In this document: positions 20,658 to 30,110 of the stretch, in pieces
How the letters are laid out: each line of letters starts with the position of its first letter
How positions within the stretch are numbered: position 1 is the stretch's first letter
Source of the DNA: Oceanobacillus salinisoli
GTDB lineage: Bacteria; Bacillota; Bacilli; Bacillales; Amphibacillaceae
Length of the DNA: 64,000 bases
Assembly (NCBI RefSeq): GCF_009733865.1
Contig: NZ_WOFB01000020.1
Location: 1 to 64,000 of the forward strand
Direction of reading: 5' to 3'
Program-made: the position numbers and the translations under genes
Notes under the pieces: generated by a model
Databases searched by the model: none
Told to the model about the DNA's origin: nothing
Seen by the model: the letters and a program-made list of their open reading frames with translations, nothing else

Positions 20658-22940
20658 CTATGGCAAAAATGTAAAAAATGTTCCTGTATTTTTCTTAAAA
20701 CGAAATTGAACGGCTCCATGGTAATCAGTACGCAAGATGGTAGCTCCCTGTTCTTCCAAACGTTCAATCACTTCCATATTCGGATGTCCATACCTGTTAC
20801 TTTTTCCGACAGATATAAGTGCTACCTCAGGGCTGATTGTTCTTATAAAACTCTCATCGGTGGAAGTATTGCTGCCATGATGGGCAACCTTAAGTACATC
20901 CACATCTAAATTCGGAAATCTGTTGATGGTATCTTTCTCTATGTCTTTACCTATATCCCCTGTAAATAACCAATTTAAACCACCAATTTCTGTAAATAAT
21001 ATGATTGAATTATCATTTGGTGTATCTGCTGGTTTTGTTGGTCCCATCACGAGAAATGACTGATTTTTTATGCTTACCGTTTCACCATTCCCAATTCTTT
21101 CCATATCGACATGATACTGATTCCATAACTGTTCTTCTTCTTCAGATGGTTCATAATAACGATGGATATATATTGTTTCAACATCCACTTCTTTAATGAT
21201 GAAAGATACACTCCCCATATGATCGACATCTTCATGGGTTAAAAACAATGCATCTATCTGTTGAATCCCTTTTGAGTATAAATATGGTCTAATTATTTGT
21301 TCGTATACATTATTACTAACTATCCCATCGGAAAAGGAGACAGTCGCACCCGCGTCAATCATAATTACCCCCTGTCTATATGGTAATTCAATAATGTATG
21401 CATCTCCTTGGCCTATGTCCAGCATGGTTACTGTTCCAACGGGTGATAAGTAAGGACGAATGCCTATCATCAAAATCAATATACAAATAGATAGGCCGTA
21501 TTGAAATGCTTTATATCCTTTTTGAAACTGCATTTCCTTCATCAAAAGAATTAAAAACACGTAATAAAGAATGGCTACCCCTAAAGGGAAAGATCCTATC
21601 ACTAATGGTAAATCTGCAATAGAATCAACCCATCCAATAAACAATAAAACCGTTTCATGGATAAAAACAAAAACATCATCTAAAAAGTCAGTGAGAGGCT
21701 GAGGAAAGAAGGTTAAAGGAAGCAATATATACATAAAAGGAATTACGATCAGAGTAAAGTACGGAATAATAAGTATATTTAACAGAATGGATAAAGGCTG
21801 GAACTGAAAAAAATAAGAAAATTGGAGAGGTATAATGACCATTTGAGCCAGAAAACTAATTTGTAATGCCTGCATAATGGAAGAATTGGAAGTGGATAAC
21901 CATTTCCTTGAAAGTATAATCCCAAACGTTACAAGAAAAGAGAACTGAAAGCCAATGTGGTATATAATAGATGGACTCCATAAAATGAGGAGAATAAACA
22001 CAAGGGATAATACATCCATAACACTGTAATTCAACCTTAACTTATGAAGCATAATAATCAAAACAGCCATCATGCTTGCCCGCCAGACAGAAGGCTCCCC
22101 TCCAGCCAATACCGCATAGACCGGAAGAATTAGAATAACAAACCATTGAGCCTTCTCTTTCGTTAAGATGGATAATTTCACAGTAAAAAAATATATAAAT
22201 GCTAACAATAATGCAATATGCGTACCAGATATGGCGATAATATGAGTTAATCCCCAATTTTGAAACAGCCGTTTCGTATCCTCATCCAAGGAGGAATCAT
22301 CCCCGAGAACGAGAGAATTTAGCCAGGATGCAGTAAAAGGACTTACCTTATCATTAACCTTCGCAACAAGATTAAATCTTACCTGGAAAAGTCGGTCTAA
22401 TAATGAATCTCCTTGACAGCGAATGTCCTCCAGTGAGTCAACAAATACTTGGGAAGAAATTCCTTGTTTCATTGCATACTTTCGAAAATCAAATTGCCCT
22501 GGATTCGTGCTTTGAACAGGGAGTTCTCTCTTCCCCTCGACGACACATTTAGCCCCATATTTTAACTGTTGGATGTCCGGCATTAGTTTATATTGATCAG
22601 GAAAATGAAGAATGAATAGCTTATCCCCGGAACCTTTTTCTTGAAAAGTGAACTCTATCTTTTTATCGGTCTTGGACACCGGGCTAATAATTTTACCATA
22701 TATTGATTCCGCTTCTTTTTCCAAAGCTTGAGAATGTATTGGATCAACTTTGGGGATATACAGGAGAAAAAAGAGGAGTAGGGTTAAGGAAACAAGTGCA
22801 GGTAATTTCCCTAACCGATTATCTCGTAATAAATAACCTAACCAAAATATATAGAAAACGATAAAACCATAATTATTAAAGTGAATGGTCAACACGGCAA
22901 AGACTGCTGATAATGCAGCAATATGCCAGTATCCTTTCAT
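20658..22940 (-). CDS. comEC: DNA uptake channel ComEC
   Basis: A 760-residue polytopic membrane protein that translocates single-stranded DNA during transformation. Order: N-terminal membrane helices, an OB-fold-like loop (DUF4131, about 60-170), the competence-domain membrane core (about 195-480, WRASMMAVLI, ISGTHIALL), and a metallo-beta-lactamase-like domain (about 510-760) with THEDVDHMGS and VAHHGSNTS. ATG at 22940 preceded by GGGTG is preferred to a GTG three codons earlier. Third gene of comEA-comEB-comEC, intact, so the uptake channel looks functional. Confidence 0.95.
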   Translation of the reverse strand: MKGYWHIAALSAVFAVLTIHFNNYGFIVFYIFWLGYLLRDNRLGKLPALVSLTLLLFFLLYIPKVDPIHSQALEKEAESIYGKIISPVSKTDKKIEFTFQEKGSGDKLFILHFPDQYKLMPDIQQLKYGAKCVVEGKRELPVQSTNPGQFDFRKYAMKQGISSQVFVDSLEDIRCQGDSLLDRLFQVRFNLVAKVNDKVSPFTASWLNSLVLGDDSSLDEDTKRLFQNWGLTHIIAISGTHIALLLAFIYFFTVKLSILTKEKAQWFVILILPVYAVLAGGEPSVWRASMMAVLIIMLHKLRLNYSVMDVLSLVFILLILWSPSIIYHIGFQFSFLVTFGIILSRKWLSTSNSSIMQALQISFLAQMVIIPLQFSYFFQFQPLSILLNILIIPYFTLIVIPFMYILLPLTFFPQPLTDFLDDVFVFIHETVLLFIGWVDSIADLPLVIGSFPLGVAILYYVFLILLMKEMQFQKGYKAFQYGLSICILILMIGIRPYLSPVGTVTMLDIGQGDAYIIELPYRQGVIMIDAGATVSFSDGIVSNNVYEQIIRPYLYSKGIQQIDALFLTHEDVDHMGSVSFIIKEVDVETIYIHRYYEPSEEEEQLWNQYHVDMERIGNGETVSIKNQSFLVMGPTKPADTPNDNSIILFTEIGGLNWLFTGDIGKDIEKDTINRFPNLDVDVLKVAHHGSNTSTDESFIRTISPEVALISVGKSNRYGHPNMEVIERLEEQGATILRTDYHGAVQFRFKKNTGTFFTFLP

Positions 22941-22955
22941 AAAGATCACCCTATT

Positions 22956-23522
22956 CTATTTTTGGGTAAATAACTTTTCAGCCTCATCCTTTAATGCGCT
23001 TATTTCTTCCTTATCTACATCGGAATTTTCCAGTTTGACGAATAATTCTTGAACGAACTTATTTTTCTCTTGATAGTTTGTGTCTACTGCCAAGTAGTCC
23101 AGTTTTACTTTTTTGGTTTCTACCCCAGCCTCTTTAAATAACCGGATGGCGTATTCGTGATTATGATAATCCTCGGCATAGTAAACGGTTTTAATGCCAC
23201 TTTGTATAATTTGCTTACAGCATTGAAGACATGGATAATGTGTCACATAAAGATCTGCATTATCAGTTGGGACACCAAATTTCGCGCACTGCAATAAGGC
23301 ATTTGCCTCTGCATGAACCGTTCTAACACAGTGTCCGTCAATCACATAGCAGCCATCGTCTACACAATGCACACTTCCAGACACACTGCCATTATATCCA
23401 CCCGCAATAATCCGTCTATCCCTAACAATGGTTGCTCCTACCATTAGTCTTGTACACGTACTTCGTAATGCAAGCAAATGACTTTGCGCCATAAAATACT
23501 GATCCCATGATATTCTTTCCAT
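22956..23522 (-). CDS. comEB: ComEB, dCMP deaminase family
   Basis: A 188-residue zinc cytidine/deoxycytidylate deaminase with the catalytic HAEANALLQCA (His-Ala-Glu, about residue 70) and PCLQCCKQ (PCxxC, about 98). Length matches ComEB of Bacillus subtilis, which is not required for transformation despite its place in the operon. It ends 15 bp before the comEC start. Confidence 0.94.
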   Translation of the reverse strand: MERISWDQYFMAQSHLLALRSTCTRLMVGATIVRDRRIIAGGYNGSVSGSVHCVDDGCYVIDGHCVRTVHAEANALLQCAKFGVPTDNADLYVTHYPCLQCCKQIIQSGIKTVYYAEDYHNHEYAIRLFKEAGVETKKVKLDYLAVDTNYQEKNKFVQELFVKLENSDVDKEEISALKDEAEKLFTQK

Positions 23523-23603
23523 TTATACTTCCCCTTTTCTTTTTTCTGGCATTGCTCTTAGTTTACACGGGTAAATAAAAATCCGTCAATATACGACACC
23601 TGT

Positions 23604-24197
23604 CTATGGAACCTGGATATCATCCTGAATGTTTTCCAGCGTCTTTTCACCGATTCCTGAAATCTCCAGCAAATCCTCTACCGATTTAAAGTAACCTTTC
23701 TCTTCTCTATGCTGAATAATAGCTTGAGCTTTTGAAGGTCCTATACCGGTCAATGATTCTATTTCTTCCTGTGTAGCATAATTTAATCGTACTTTACCAT
23801 GATTAGACACAGAATCTATGGTTTCACTTCCCTGTTCTGCTATTGCGGGAACCATTACTATCATTTCATCGTGCACTTTTTGAGCCAAATTTACTTGTGT
23901 TTGATCGGCCTCCTTTGTAAAACCACCAGCTTTATCAATTACATCATTTACCCTATCACCAGCTTTCATTTCGTAAACACCGGGCTCGATAATGGCACCT
24001 TTTACATCTACTAGAATTTCCTGTGTTAATTGTTCTTCACTTTTCATTTCCAACGTTTCTGTGTTCAAACCGTCCGTAGAAACAGCAGGATTTAAACTCT
24101 CATTATTGAAAGTATCCTCCCTTGAAAAAATAATAATGAAAATGGTGACTGCACCGATGATTAGAAAGAAGAGATTTTTTTTGAGAAGTTCTATCAA
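23604..24197 (-). CDS. comEA: DNA receptor ComEA
   Basis: A 197-residue membrane-anchored DNA-binding protein. One membrane helix (about 7-25), an SLBB/oligomerisation region (VDVKGAIIEPGVYEM, about 60-115) and two helix-hairpin-helix motifs (LTGIGPSKAQAII and ISGIGEKTLENI, about 148-195) that bind DNA. TTG at 24197 is chosen because AGGAT stands 9 bases before it; a GTG at 24206 is too close. First gene of the operon; I could not see a convincing ComK box in the short upstream gap. Confidence 0.93.
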   Translation of the reverse strand: MIELLKKNLFFLIIGAVTIFIIIFSREDTFNNESLNPAVSTDGLNTETLEMKSEEQLTQEILVDVKGAIIEPGVYEMKAGDRVNDVIDKAGGFTKEADQTQVNLAQKVHDEMIVMVPAIAEQGSETIDSVSNHGKVRLNYATQEEIESLTGIGPSKAQAIIQHREEKGYFKSVEDLLEISGIGEKTLENIQDDIQVP

Positions 24198-24290
24198 GTG
24201 GAACACATCCTATCGCAGAATTAATGGGGGAATGACAGAAGTTAATATGATGGTTATATATTGTTTCGACATTAATATACAAAATTCCTT

Positions 24291-24329
24291 CTAAAAAAGC
24301 ATGAGATTTTTTATATCTCATGCTTTTTC
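24291..24329 (-). terminator. Terminator of the yqeG-yqeM operon
   Basis: Fourteen-base inverted repeat AAAAAGCATGAGAT / ATCTCATGCTTTTT with T run. The TGA stop of yqeM lies inside the stem, an economical overlap of coding end and terminator. Confidence 0.92.
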
Positions 24330-25058
24330 TGCTACAAAAAAAATTCTTTCTGAATCTTTATGGACAAGGTTTTCCAAGGAAAAATCAGCATACACTTTTA
24401 TGTTGTTAAATCCAGCTTCGAATAATAATTGGTGGTAAAATTCAATAGAATAAGTTCGCTGATGATGGAATTCATCAAATCGTATATATTTGTCTCCTTC
24501 TTGAGCAAAAAAGGTTAAATCATGAAACATTTCACCTACTTCTTCTCCTTCGATGCAAAACCATATATATGACATATGATCCAATACATCGGCAAAGGTT
24601 TGGTTTTTAAAATGATGTTCCACTTGATAAATGGAATGAACATCAAATATAAATAATCCACCTGGCTTTAGAATGGCAAAAATTTGTTGAAACACATCTT
24701 CCAACTCATCTTTATTGGTAATATAGTTAATAACATCACAGAAGCTAACAGCTAAATCCAGATTTGCCAAGCCTTCCAATTCACGCAAATCCTGATGCAG
24801 CCAAGTAATGGATAAATTTTTTTCGTTTGCCTTGGAATCTGCATAAGTGAGCATATCTGCAGAATAATCTACACCAGTCATTTGGTAGCCTCGTTCCGCC
24901 AGCCTTACCGCTATTTCTCCAGTTCCACATCCTAAATCAGCAATTCGACTGACTTGACTGTCTTCAATAATGTTTTCTGTAAAATCAATCCATTTATCAT
25001 AAGGAGCCTCAGACATGAATTGGTCATATAAATAGGCCATTTGTTGATAAGCCATCAT
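24318..25058 (-). CDS. yqeM: YqeM-type SAM methyltransferase
   Basis: A 246-residue class I methyltransferase (YqeM/Methyltransf_25 type) with motif I IADLGCGTGEIAVRLA (about residue 38), post-I MTGVDYSADML, and motif IV-like LDLAVSFCDVINYI. Substrate unknown. Last gene of the yqeG operon, two bases after rsfS; either of two adjacent ATG codons could be the start. Followed directly by a terminator; the opposite-strand comER of Bacillus subtilis is absent between this gene and comEA. Confidence 0.85.
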   Translation of the reverse strand: MMAYQQMAYLYDQFMSEAPYDKWIDFTENIIEDSQVSRIADLGCGTGEIAVRLAERGYQMTGVDYSADMLTYADSKANEKNLSITWLHQDLRELEGLANLDLAVSFCDVINYITNKDELEDVFQQIFAILKPGGLFIFDVHSIYQVEHHFKNQTFADVLDHMSYIWFCIEGEEVGEMFHDLTFFAQEGDKYIRFDEFHHQRTYSIEFYHQLLFEAGFNNIKVYADFSLENLVHKDSERIFFVAEKA

Positions 25059-25059
25059 A

Positions 25060-25416
25060 TTAACCTTCTAACCCTATTTCTAATGGAAGTCTTTCCGTAT
25101 CTCCCCATAGCCGTTCTATATTATAATAGTTCCGTTCATCTTTATGGAATACATGACAGACAACATCGCCGACATCAACCAAAACCCACCGCGCTTGCTC
25201 AAAGCCTTCCATACGTTTTACATCAATCCCTAACTCATCCATTTTATCTTTTATTTCTCTGGCAATGGATTGTACTTGTCGTTCATTGCTCCCATGACAA
25301 ATTACGAAATAATCGGCTACAAGTGATACTTCCTTCATATCTAATGCGAGGATATCCTCTGCACGTTTATCATCACATGCTCTTGCGATTTGCTGTACCA
25401 TTTCTTTAATTTCCAT
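25060..25416 (-). CDS. rsfS: Ribosomal silencing factor RsfS
   Basis: A 118-residue protein of the RsfS/YbeB/Iojap family, which binds uL14 and blocks subunit joining in starvation. Conserved VADYFVICHGSNERQVQSIA (about 32-51) and WVLVDVGDVVCHVF (about 80) are family hallmarks. Overlaps the yqeK end by 11 bp, in the usual nadD-yqeK-rsfS order. Confidence 0.95.
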   Translation of the reverse strand: MEIKEMVQQIARACDDKRAEDILALDMKEVSLVADYFVICHGSNERQVQSIAREIKDKMDELGIDVKRMEGFEQARWVLVDVGDVVCHVFHKDERNYYNIERLWGDTERLPLEIGLEG

Positions 25417-25993
25417 TTATTTTATTACCTCCGTTAATACGTATTGTAAGATCATTATATGCATAAAAGGTATCAGGATATATGGTTGCATTCTTTTTCA
25501 TTAAATAGGATATCGTATTTTTGGAAGTCATCCAACATGCAAGCAATAAATCTTTTTTAGCCATTTCCCGTACCTCATCAAGACCTGGAAAATCTCTTCC
25601 TGGTTCTATATAATCCGCTAAGAATACTATCATTTCCAACTTACTCATGTTCGCTCTTCCTGTTGTATGGTAATAAATAGCCTGCCTAATATCACGATCA
25701 CTAATTCCATATTCATTTTCTACAAGAATCGATGCAACTGGCCCATGCCATAATTCGTGATGGTATTTCAGCAAATCCTTTGGAAGAGAACTCATCTTAA
25801 TTAGCCGTTCCATTTCCTCCAGCGGGCGATACTTACAATAATCATGAAACACTGCAGCCAACTCTGCCTTATGTTTGGATTCATCATACATTTCAGCTAA
25901 ACGAACAGCAGTATCCTTGACCCTAAGCGTATGGTCAAACCGTTTTTCTGTTAAATGTGGTTTAACTATTTGAATCGCATCATCTATTTTCAT
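25406..25993 (-). CDS. yqeK: HD-domain hydrolase YqeK (Ap4A hydrolase)
   Basis: A 195-residue HD-superfamily phosphohydrolase; characterised YqeK enzymes split diadenosine tetraphosphate symmetrically. HTLRV (about 19), HDYCKY (about 50) and LADYIEPGRDFPG (about 120) carry metal ligands. ATG at 25993 (MKIDDAIQIVK), which overlaps nadD by 14 bp, is chosen over an upstream frame extension by family length. Confidence 0.92.
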   Translation of the reverse strand: MKIDDAIQIVKPHLTEKRFDHTLRVKDTAVRLAEMYDESKHKAELAAVFHDYCKYRPLEEMERLIKMSSLPKDLLKYHHELWHGPVASILVENEYGISDRDIRQAIYYHTTGRANMSKLEMIVFLADYIEPGRDFPGLDEVREMAKKDLLLACWMTSKNTISYLMKKNATIYPDTFYAYNDLTIRINGGNKINGN

Positions 25994-26549
25994 ATAGCCT
26001 CTTCTCCCTAATGTAACGATATACTTCGTCAGGAACAATATACTTTGCCGGTTCCTGCTTGCGTAATCTTCCCCTTAACATCGATGAGGATATGTCAATC
26101 AAAGGAATGTCGACTTCCATGATAGGGTATGTTGTGTTTAACTTATAACCTGAACGTTGGACACCAACAAATTGAATCAGCTCCATTAGTTCTTCGATTT
26201 TATGCCAGTGAGGCAAATACTCCACCATATCTGCACCAATGATAAAGAAAAATTCATGTTCAGGATGTTGATTCTTTAACGTTTTTATTGTATCTATCGT
26301 ATAGGATTTTCCTGTTCTTTCCATTTCCATCGTATTTAATTTAAAATAGGTATTGCTTCTAATTGCTAATTCCAGCATATTGCGACGATCCATCGCACTT
26401 GTTTTTGATTCATTTTTATGTGGCGGTGTATAGGTAGGTATAAACCAAATTTCCTCTAGCTGAAGGGAGATCCGAACCTCTTCAGCAATGAGTAAGTGAC
26501 CTAAGTGAGGTGGATCAAATGTCCCACCTAAAATTCCAACTCGTTTCAT
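25980..26549 (-). CDS. nadD: Nicotinate-nucleotide adenylyltransferase NadD
   Basis: A 189-residue nucleotidyltransferase making deamido-NAD from NaMN and ATP. The GGTFDPPHLGHL motif (residue 8) and ISSSMLRGRL (about 150) are the two signature ATP-binding sequences; IGADMVEYLPHW lies between. Overlaps yqeK downstream, consistent with coupled translation. Confidence 0.96.
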   Translation of the reverse strand: MKRVGILGGTFDPPHLGHLLIAEEVRISLQLEEIWFIPTYTPPHKNESKTSAMDRRNMLELAIRSNTYFKLNTMEMERTGKSYTIDTIKTLKNQHPEHEFFFIIGADMVEYLPHWHKIEELMELIQFVGVQRSGYKLNTTYPIMEVDIPLIDISSSMLRGRLRKQEPAKYIVPDEVYRYIREKRLYENR

Positions 26550-26560
26550 TCTTAACTCCT

Positions 26561-26851
26561 TTAAGGTAACTGTAATTGCTTATTTTCTCTGGATTCTTTA
26601 TATAATACAATGTTGTTTCCAATAATCTGAACAACCTCAGCTTCTGTTCGTTCCGACAGCTGCATTGCAACTGTATCTCTATCATCCATACAATTTTGCA
26701 GGATACTTACTTTTAATAACTCGCGTTTTTCCAATGCTTCACTAATCTGTTTCACCATATTCTCGTTGACGCCTTCTTTTCCCACTTGGAAAATAGGTTT
26801 CAAATGATGTGCTTCTGAACGTAAAAATCGCTTCTGTTTTCCTGTTAACAT
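26561..26851 (-). CDS. yqeI: YhbY/CRM-domain RNA-binding protein YqeI
   Basis: A 96-residue single CRM-domain protein (MLTGKQKRFLRSEAHHLKP, with VGKEGVNENM) that associates with pre-50S ribosomal particles in relatives. ATG at 26851 follows GGAAG; it starts two bases before the aroE stop ends. The longer open frame upstream overlaps aroE and is not real. Confidence 0.94.
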   Translation of the reverse strand: MLTGKQKRFLRSEAHHLKPIFQVGKEGVNENMVKQISEALEKRELLKVSILQNCMDDRDTVAMQLSERTEAEVVQIIGNNIVLYKESRENKQLQLP

Positions 26852-26852
26852 A

Positions 26853-27698
26853 TTATCTTCCTTCCAGAATTTGTTGTAATTCTTCATCCATATTGTTAAT
26901 GGAGATTTGCTGACCTGCCCAGATTTCGAATGCATACAAGGCTTGATATAAAAGCATGGTATGACCGAAATGAATACTGGCACCTGCACCTTCTGCTTGT
27001 TTTAGGAACGCTGTCTTTATTGGCTGGTATACAATATCACTCACAATTGCACCAGGTTTAAGGGTACGTAACCTCATAACTGACTCTTCTGTGTTTGGTT
27101 TCATGCCGACAGAAGTTGTTTGAATAACAACATCATATTTAGTTAAATGAAGCTCTGCTTCTTGTAAAGAGATGATGTCTGTTTTGGTTGCTTTACCAGC
27201 AAGACTGGCAATTTCTTTTGCTTTTTCTGTTGTTCTATTTGCAATATCAATGTGTTGATAGCCTGCCATATCCAATCCACAGTATATTCCACGAGCTGCA
27301 CCACCGGATCCAATGATTAATATGTGTTTCGTTCTGTCCTTCGCCAAATTAGGATATTTCGTTTCTAAAGAACGTACATAACCGGTTGCATCTGTGTTAA
27401 ATCCCGTCCATCTTCCATCCTTATTTAAAACTGTATTAACTGCTCCAATTTTTTTTGCATATGCGTCGAGATCATCTAAAAATGGAATGATTTTTTCTTT
27501 ATATGGAACGGTAACATTAAATCCATCCAAATTTTCATTTCTCATTTGTTGAATTCTTTCTTCAAATGAATCATGCAATTCGATTTCATTTATCGTATAG
27601 GTTCCCTTTAAGTTAGCTTTTCTCAAAAATTGCTCATGTATCCAAGGTGAAAGGGAATGTTTAATTGGATACCCAATAAGCTGAAATGTAAAAGACAT
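26853..27698 (-). CDS. aroE: Shikimate dehydrogenase AroE
   Basis: A 281-residue enzyme reducing 3-dehydroshikimate to shikimate with NADPH. Substrate loop GYPIKHSLSPWIH (about 8), FNVTVPYKE (about 58, catalytic Lys) and NADP-binding GSGGAARGIY (about 130) are present. The true start is ATG at 27698 with a GGGGGAGGAG site; the frame continues 64 codons upstream only because it runs into repeat module C2, so an automatic call would add a false N-terminus. Confidence 0.95.
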   Translation of the reverse strand: MSFTFQLIGYPIKHSLSPWIHEQFLRKANLKGTYTINEIELHDSFEERIQQMRNENLDGFNVTVPYKEKIIPFLDDLDAYAKKIGAVNTVLNKDGRWTGFNTDATGYVRSLETKYPNLAKDRTKHILIIGSGGAARGIYCGLDMAGYQHIDIANRTTEKAKEIASLAGKATKTDIISLQEAELHLTKYDVVIQTTSVGMKPNTEESVMRLRTLKPGAIVSDIVYQPIKTAFLKQAEGAGASIHFGHTMLLYQALYAFEIWAGQQISINNMDEELQQILEGR

Positions 27699-27752
27699 TG
27701 ACTCTCCTCCCCCTATTTTTTTGTTATAGAATTTGTATAAACTCCGGACTAA

Positions 27753-27895
27753 GTAGTGCACTGCCCGATTCCGCTTCGGGCAGTCGCGCACCTTAGGGCA
27801 CGGCTTCAGTCTTTTCGCGGAAAACCGCCGCTGCTCAGGTCTAGACACGTGCTTTTCCCGCAAAACTCGACTGCCCTCCGCTCCAATCAACCAGC
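27753..27895 (+). repeat. Repeat module C, copy C2
   Basis: About 143 bp matching 55141-55283, sharing GCACCTTAGGGCA, CTCAGGTCT-type and CTCCAATCAACCA segments; contains a local dyad CTGCCCG/CGGGCAG. In both places it is followed 60-70 bp later by a family B repeat in the same orientation. Confidence 0.8.
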
Positions 27896-27960
27896 TTAAT
27901 AGTGATTAGCTTAGCTATACTAAATTTATTTAGCAATATTACTAAAAATATATAAAAGCA

Positions 27961-28150
27961 CCAAACTAGCGAAGGAAATACACGAAGACTCCTTGAAAAA
28001 GAAAAGCGCTTTTTCTGCGTGCGATGTAACGCCGCCGAAGCCTTCCTTGTCCTGCGGGAAAAGTGGCATCGGTGAGCCCCCTAAAGACGCGTTAGCACGA
28101 GGAGGCTCACCAGCCGCCCTAAGGTGCACGTAGTGTATTTCCGTAGCGGT
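27961..28150 (+). repeat. Family B repeat, copy B2 (interrupted)
   Basis: Ends AGCGAAGGAAATACACGAAG and GTGTATTTCCGTAGCGGT. The core CGGTGAGCCCCCTAAAGAC and GGAGGCTCACCAGCCGCC match B1, B3 and B4. Interrupted at 27994 by the 56-bp unit. Confidence 0.88.
27994..28049 (+). mobile_element. 56-bp insertion unit, copy S2
   Basis: Begins TGAAAAAGAAAAGCGC and ends CCTTCCTTG; flanked by TCCT at 27990-27993 and 28050-28053. Removing the unit and one TCCT restores the B4 sequence GACTCCTGCGGG. Confidence 0.85.
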
Positions 28151-28228
28151 GTGTTAGCAGTATCCTATTAGTCAGGAATTTATATCAAACACAAAAATTT
28201 CCCTGTAAAAAAGCAACAAGTTTTTTCA

Positions 28229-28270
28229 TGGGACGAGTAACCACAGTCCCAATCTTTTTAGAAAACAGCC
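28229..28270 (+). repeat. Small repeat E, copy E1
   Basis: TGGGAC, eleven-base loop, GTCCCA, then AATCTTTTT and ACAGCC. The tail recurs at 43371-43395, and GGGACGAGTAACCGCAG occurs inside family A copies at 30868 and 39518. It is terminator-like on the plus strand but no plus-strand gene precedes it. Confidence 0.55.
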
Positions 28271-28276
28271 TTCATT

Positions 28277-29377
28277 TTAAATCAATGATTTTCTGACAGA
28301 AACAGCTACTCCCTTTGGACTGTATGCCCGAACAGTGGTATCTTCCCCTAATATACTTACCCAACCTAAACCCGGAAAAACGATATCTGTTTTTTCATTT
28401 GTTATTTTAAAGGTACTTTCTGTCAGCTCAGGCAGAATTTCCAATGTTTTTTCATTAGGTGGTGACAACATTTCACCCACATGGTTCTCATATAAGTTGT
28501 CGGCATTATCCAGTTTCGTACGGTGAATTGGAAGCATATTTGAAAAATAACAGACAAATGACTGCCTGTCCCCTTTAATGAAATCAAGGCGAGCCAGTCC
28601 ACCGAAGAATAAAGTTTGGTTACTATTTAGTTGATAGACTCTCGGTTTTATTTCATTTTTTGGTGTAACCAGCTTCATATCTTCTTCAGAAATATAGTGA
28701 GAAATCTGCTGTCTATTAACGATACCAGGGGTATCAATTAAGGATGTTTTATCATCCAGTGGTATTTCGATAAATCCTAATGTTGTTCCTGGGAAATAAG
28801 ATGTCGTGATGACATCTCCATGTCCTGTTGTCTGTTTAATCAAGCGATTAATAAACGTCGATTTCCCTACATTGGTTGTGCCAACAATGAAAACATCCCG
28901 CTGTTTGCGGTATTGTTCGATTTGACTGGTTAACTCTTCCATGCCATGACCTTTAATAGATGAAATCAAAAATACCTCTAACACCTTTATGCCCGCTTCT
29001 TTTGCTTGGGTTCTTAACCATTGTTTCAGTTTACGCTGATTGGTAGATTTAGGCAATAAATCCATCTTATTTCCAACTAATATAATAGGGTTCTCCCCCG
29101 TTATACGTGGCAGGCTCTTAATTAAGCTTCCATTCACATCAAAAATATCAATTACATGAACAACTAAGCCATTTGCGTTTCGTATGGAACTGACCATTTT
29201 TAAAAAATCGTCATCTGTTATCGATACATCCTGAATTTCATTATAATGCTTTAGTCGAAAGCATCTCTTACATAAAATATTTTCTTTTTCTAATGAGGAT
29301 GAGGGAGTATATCCCGGTTTATCAGGATCAAATATTTGTATCTGTGCTCCACATCCCTGGCAAAAAATAATTTCCAA
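28277..29377 (-). CDS. yqeH: Circularly permuted ribosome GTPase YqeH
   Basis: A 366-residue GTPase needed for 30S assembly. N-terminal zinc finger (CQGCGAQ at 5 and CKRCFRLKHY at about 36). The G motifs are permuted: VGNKMDLL (G4, about 100) precedes GTTNVGKSTFINR (G1, about 165) and DTPGIV (G3, about 215). A C-terminal NMD3-like domain follows. Two bases after yqeG in the operon. Confidence 0.96.
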   Translation of the reverse strand: MEIIFCQGCGAQIQIFDPDKPGYTPSSSLEKENILCKRCFRLKHYNEIQDVSITDDDFLKMVSSIRNANGLVVHVIDIFDVNGSLIKSLPRITGENPIILVGNKMDLLPKSTNQRKLKQWLRTQAKEAGIKVLEVFLISSIKGHGMEELTSQIEQYRKQRDVFIVGTTNVGKSTFINRLIKQTTGHGDVITTSYFPGTTLGFIEIPLDDKTSLIDTPGIVNRQQISHYISEEDMKLVTPKNEIKPRVYQLNSNQTLFFGGLARLDFIKGDRQSFVCYFSNMLPIHRTKLDNADNLYENHVGEMLSPPNEKTLEILPELTESTFKITNEKTDIVFPGLGWVSILGEDTTVRAYSPKGVAVSVRKSLI

Positions 29378-29379
29378 CC

Positions 29380-29895
29380 TTATTCCTCCCAGCCGATTTT
29401 CCCTTTATTTCGTAAGTTATTTAAAATAATACGTTCAATTTTCCTGTTCATTCTCGTTATTTTACCATCTGTTTGAACAATCGGAACGACCAGTATAGTA
29501 TATAATCCTGCATTATTACCACCTAGAACATCAGTTAACAGTTGATCTCCAATAACAACAATTTCTTCTTTTTTTAAATTCATTTGTTTTTGCACTCTTT
29601 TAAATGCTCGCCTTAGTGGTTTTCGGGCACTGTAAATAAATGGAATGTCCAACGGTTCCGAAAAAATCTTCACTCGCTGAAGATTATTATTGGAAATAAT
29701 GGTAACCTGTATATCATGTTTTTTCATTAATTTAAACCATTCCATGACTTCAGGAGTAGCATCCTGTACATCCCAGGCGACAAGTGTATTATCTAAATCC
29801 GTTATAATTCCCTTAATACCCTTTTCTTTTAATTTATCTGGATGTATATCAAATATACTTTTCACATACTCGTTTGGTAAAAATCTATTGATCAC
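29380..29895 (-). CDS. yqeG: HAD-family phosphatase YqeG
   Basis: A 171-residue HAD superfamily IIIA phosphatase with DLDNTLVAWD (motif I, about 34), IISNNN (motif II) and VVIGDQLLTDVLGGN (motif IV, about 110). Activity on phosphatidylglycerophosphate is known for some relatives; not shown by sequence. GTG at 29895 preceded by GAGGTG seven bases upstream gives the family length; an ATG six codons upstream overlaps that site. First gene of the eight-gene operon. Confidence 0.9.
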   Translation of the reverse strand: MINRFLPNEYVKSIFDIHPDKLKEKGIKGIITDLDNTLVAWDVQDATPEVMEWFKLMKKHDIQVTIISNNNLQRVKIFSEPLDIPFIYSARKPLRRAFKRVQKQMNLKKEEIVVIGDQLLTDVLGGNNAGLYTILVVPIVQTDGKITRMNRKIERIILNNLRNKGKIGWEE

Positions 29896-30039
29896 GTTAT
29901 TACACCTCATCATATTTCTGTAAAGATATTTTCTCTATTTTAAGTATCCATTATAAACTAATCCTACAATAATTTACCATAGAATAAAAGTTCTGTTCCC
30001 ATTAATTATATACGAAGAAAAATTTTCATTATTAGAGAA

Positions 30040-30110
30040 TGGTAAAAAAGTCCGATAAAAAGGACACATCGAACATCTCAGCCCTTTTCAACCTCTTTTG
30101 AACACGCATT
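30040..30110. repeat. Family A repeat, short copy A4
   Basis: Keeps AAAAAGTCCG, GGACACATCGA on the left and CCTTTTCAACC, TTTTGAACACGCAT on the right, with the interior deleted. Confidence 0.75.
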
